Assembly (NCBI RefSeq): GCF_964340395.1
Contig: NC_135549.1
Span: 19,617,342-19,681,341, forward strand
DNA: 64,000 bases
Direction: 5' to 3'
Source of the DNA: Glandiceps talaboti
Lineage: Eukaryota > Hemichordata > Enteropneusta > Spengelidae
The position numbers and the translations under genes were made by a program. The stretch's first letter is position 1; each line of letters begins with the position of its first letter. Under the pieces are notes generated by a model that saw only the letters and a list, made by a program, of their open reading frames with translations, was not told the DNA's origin and searched no databases. Below, piece by piece: positions 61,601-64,000 of the stretch.

Positions 61601-64000
61601 TTAGTCAATGGATTTTTTTGTCACGAATTTGATGACAATCTAATAACATTAGTTTAACAGATGAATGATTTTTTTCGCATGAATCTGAGTAAACAGAACA
61701 AAGGAAGAATAGCAATAAGTACTATATAAACAATTGAGACGGCATGCATCAACTAAAAAATAATTTCTTCCATTCAGGACTTAGTACAACCCCCCCCCGC
61801 CCCACACTTAATCTTAATAATGGCCATAATGATGTACAAGAATGAACAGATGTAAAAAAAAGAAGAAGAAAAACTACCTCATGGTTTAAATTATATCTCC
61901 CCACACACATTTTAACCAATTTGTTGTTCTCTTGCACATATTTATTCACAGACATGAATGGGCACGAATCGCTGTATACAAGCTGATATTATATCATATA
62001 TCATACATGGTTATTCCAAACAAGTTATGTTTAGATAGTTGCAAGTCATAAAATACTATTTCGCAATTTCTATGTTTACACTTCACTGAACAAACCCCAC
62101 CATATTAATGCATATTACGTTTGCACAATTTAATATTAACCTTCAGCTCTGAATCATTCATCAAACGAGCATTCGTTTTGCGCTAGTCTAACCCCTTTCA
62201 TTAGTCGGTGATCCCGGGTTTCTATTTCATTATTACTTTATAAACATAATTAATTTTGCATAGCGGGACTATAATATACATACAGCAAAAGGCGAGTTGC
62301 TATCTCGTTAAACAGCCACGTAACTTTACAATGGCTTTAGAGTTTTGAATTTTCTTATATACATTGTTTGCTCTGTAATTTTACTGTCACTCCTGATATA
62401 TTGGATAAGAACCTGTTCGTAGCGTCTGTATATAGAATACATAGAACGTGGATTTGGTTTTCAATAAACGTTTACTTTCCTTGGCATCTATTAGAGTGAA
62501 TTTATAGTTCACTAAACAATGGACAGCCAATAATGTTCACTTCGTATTTCTCGACAATCGTGCGTAATGTAGGTGATGTAAAATTATAAAATGACTTTCT
62601 ACAACCCAAAGTTTATAATATGCCTTTATTTCTTGGAGTGGCATCCCCCTTTCTTTTCCACATTGTATAAATGACATGGTGAAAGCACAACATGAATCAT
62701 TTTCTTCTTTATATAAGTATTGCTCAGTGCACCCATTTTCTTTCTTGATGCGAAATAGGAATAAGATTTTATTTTGAAGAACACAGTGATATAATATATT
62801 TTAAGTTATATAATTATGTATAAGGTCCATACTACGTCCACAGTGTATGTGGTTACATACACATTGAACGACATCTGAGAAAAAGTTGTATTTAGGTTGA
62901 AAAGGCGCAACGCATCTAATAGAAAAAATAAATATTTCACTGTTGCCAACATCCACGGAACCGTAACTAAACTAATTTTACAAACTGTTACGAAGTGACA
63001 GGTGACCATTCATGATAAACAAAAGTGTTCCCGCTTTTGACAGTGGAAATCTGAAAGACATGCTATAAAAAAGGCATGTCAGGAAAATGTAATTTACTTC
63101 CAGTTTCTCTAGCCTGCCGCGCCGCGCCAAGATCCCTAAGACGATTGTTAAGAAGAGCAAATTAAGTGTAAGATTCGTTTGAAGTGGCACTTAGGCATAA
63201 TTGAATATTTTTCTACATTTTTAGCTTCTTTAGTTTTATTTTCGTCCAATCATTAATGAAATAATTTAGCCATAATTACTATGACATTGGGTCATGGGGT
63301 ATATGGGTTATACAGGTACAATTATAAGTAATCCAGGAACTGAGAGCACGACTGCACTTCTCCACTATAATAGTGTTAAAAATTGTAGAGTCGCAACACA
63401 TCCAACCAACATTTTCATAAAAGTCCCTTTTCAGCTTCATCGCCTACAGTAAATCAAATTTACACTGATTCCATGGCTTTATTGCCGCATATTTGCATTT
63501 GGTAACAAACAGAATCGGCACATGAGAAGTTTGGAAACTGGCAGGTCGAACAGACTATCTACGTCACCATGTCACAATTGTTTCCGTTTGCCGTTTACTA
63601 ATTCTTTCCAACCTCCTTCACTATTACTTTTTTTATCACACATACCTTACCGTTTTCAGAACGTACATTCTTTTGGGACCAATTAATTAAGACCATGAAA
63701 AGCGAAGTAATCAGCACTCGCTAATAGTTTATGTATGGCTTAATATTCGCAATTATTAGCTCAATCTACTTAATTAGGAACGAGTAGCGCTGTGGCAACG
63801 TCGTAACATGTATTCACCGCCTCTATATGCGAATGCCTCAACCATACCAAGTCAAGTAATGTATATTGAAGGTTGGATACAACTAAAAGGTCCGGAATAC
63901 AAAATGTAAACGTCGAACGTCTCACCTGCCAAATCTAATTATTAGGTACATTCATAGACCCTACGTTGGTGTAGGGTCTATGGTACATTTGATGAATTAA
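58685..64000. other. 5.3-kb unannotated stretch to the window end
   Basis: No supported gene. A plus frame of 146 codons (59642-60082) is AT-rich with random-looking composition. A 26-codon ATG frame at 60253-60330 ends exactly at GTAAGT, but this alone is weak. C8 run at about 61790. A hairpin of 11-bp arms (63954-63964 and 63971-63981, ATAGACCCTAC and complement) lies at the right edge and may be the start of an element cut by the window. Confidence 0.45.

Overview
The window looks like gene-poor, AT-rich nuclear DNA of an animal, most likely a marine invertebrate; I cannot name the species. The reasons are the absence of operon-like coding, the very high density of long microsatellites (CATA, TA, CTGT and pentamer tracts), several non-LTR retrotransposons (LINEs) and many short foldback or MITE-like elements. 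I found no host gene I can support. Apart from the LINE frames, the open frames are about as long as chance allows in AT-rich DNA, or are microsatellites translated into Cys/Tyr/Val/Met or Ile/Tyr runs. The window may be intergenic or lie inside a large intron.

Layout. 0-5 kb: the 3' end of a dead LINE (D), CATA and TA microsatellites, a hairpin element inside a CATA tract, and a 0.4-kb pentamer satellite. 5.8-9.5 kb: a 380-bp foldback, a MITE with terminal inverted repeats (a second copy sits near 22.8 kb in the opposite orientation) and another hairpin element. 11-16 kb: compound microsatellites, a 365-bp foldback and a diverged tandem repeat of about 130 bp. 16.4-26.5 kb: essentially featureless apart from the second MITE copy. 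27.6-34 kb: a repeat-rich cluster with X-box-like tandem repeats, a truncated LINE (C) and several TA tracts. The TA tracts are bordered by recurring short modules, some arranged as near-perfect palindromes; one module can be folded as a hammerhead-ribozyme-like RNA.

39.0-46.4 kb: two LINEs head to tail on the minus strand. LINE-A (39005-43015) has an intact 1149-codon ORF2 with endonuclease, reverse transcriptase and a zinc-knuckle-like end. It also keeps part of ORF1, which lies in the same frame and is separated from ORF2 by one TAG codon and 13 further codons. LINE-A is flanked by an 11-bp direct repeat, so it looks like a young 5'-truncated insertion. LINE-B (43105-46345) is of a different type, is frameshifted, has YAYD in place of the YADD catalytic box, and is split by a nested 1.23-kb element with terminal inverted repeats. 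46.4-64 kb: mostly unique-looking sequence with CATA, CTGT, TA and compound microsatellites, plus a third copy of the ribozyme-like module at 57.1 kb.

Most of the recognisable structure is mobile-element biology: LINE copying by target-primed reverse transcription, foldback elements, and a TA-tract-associated repeat family that may descend from a ribozyme-bearing retroelement.
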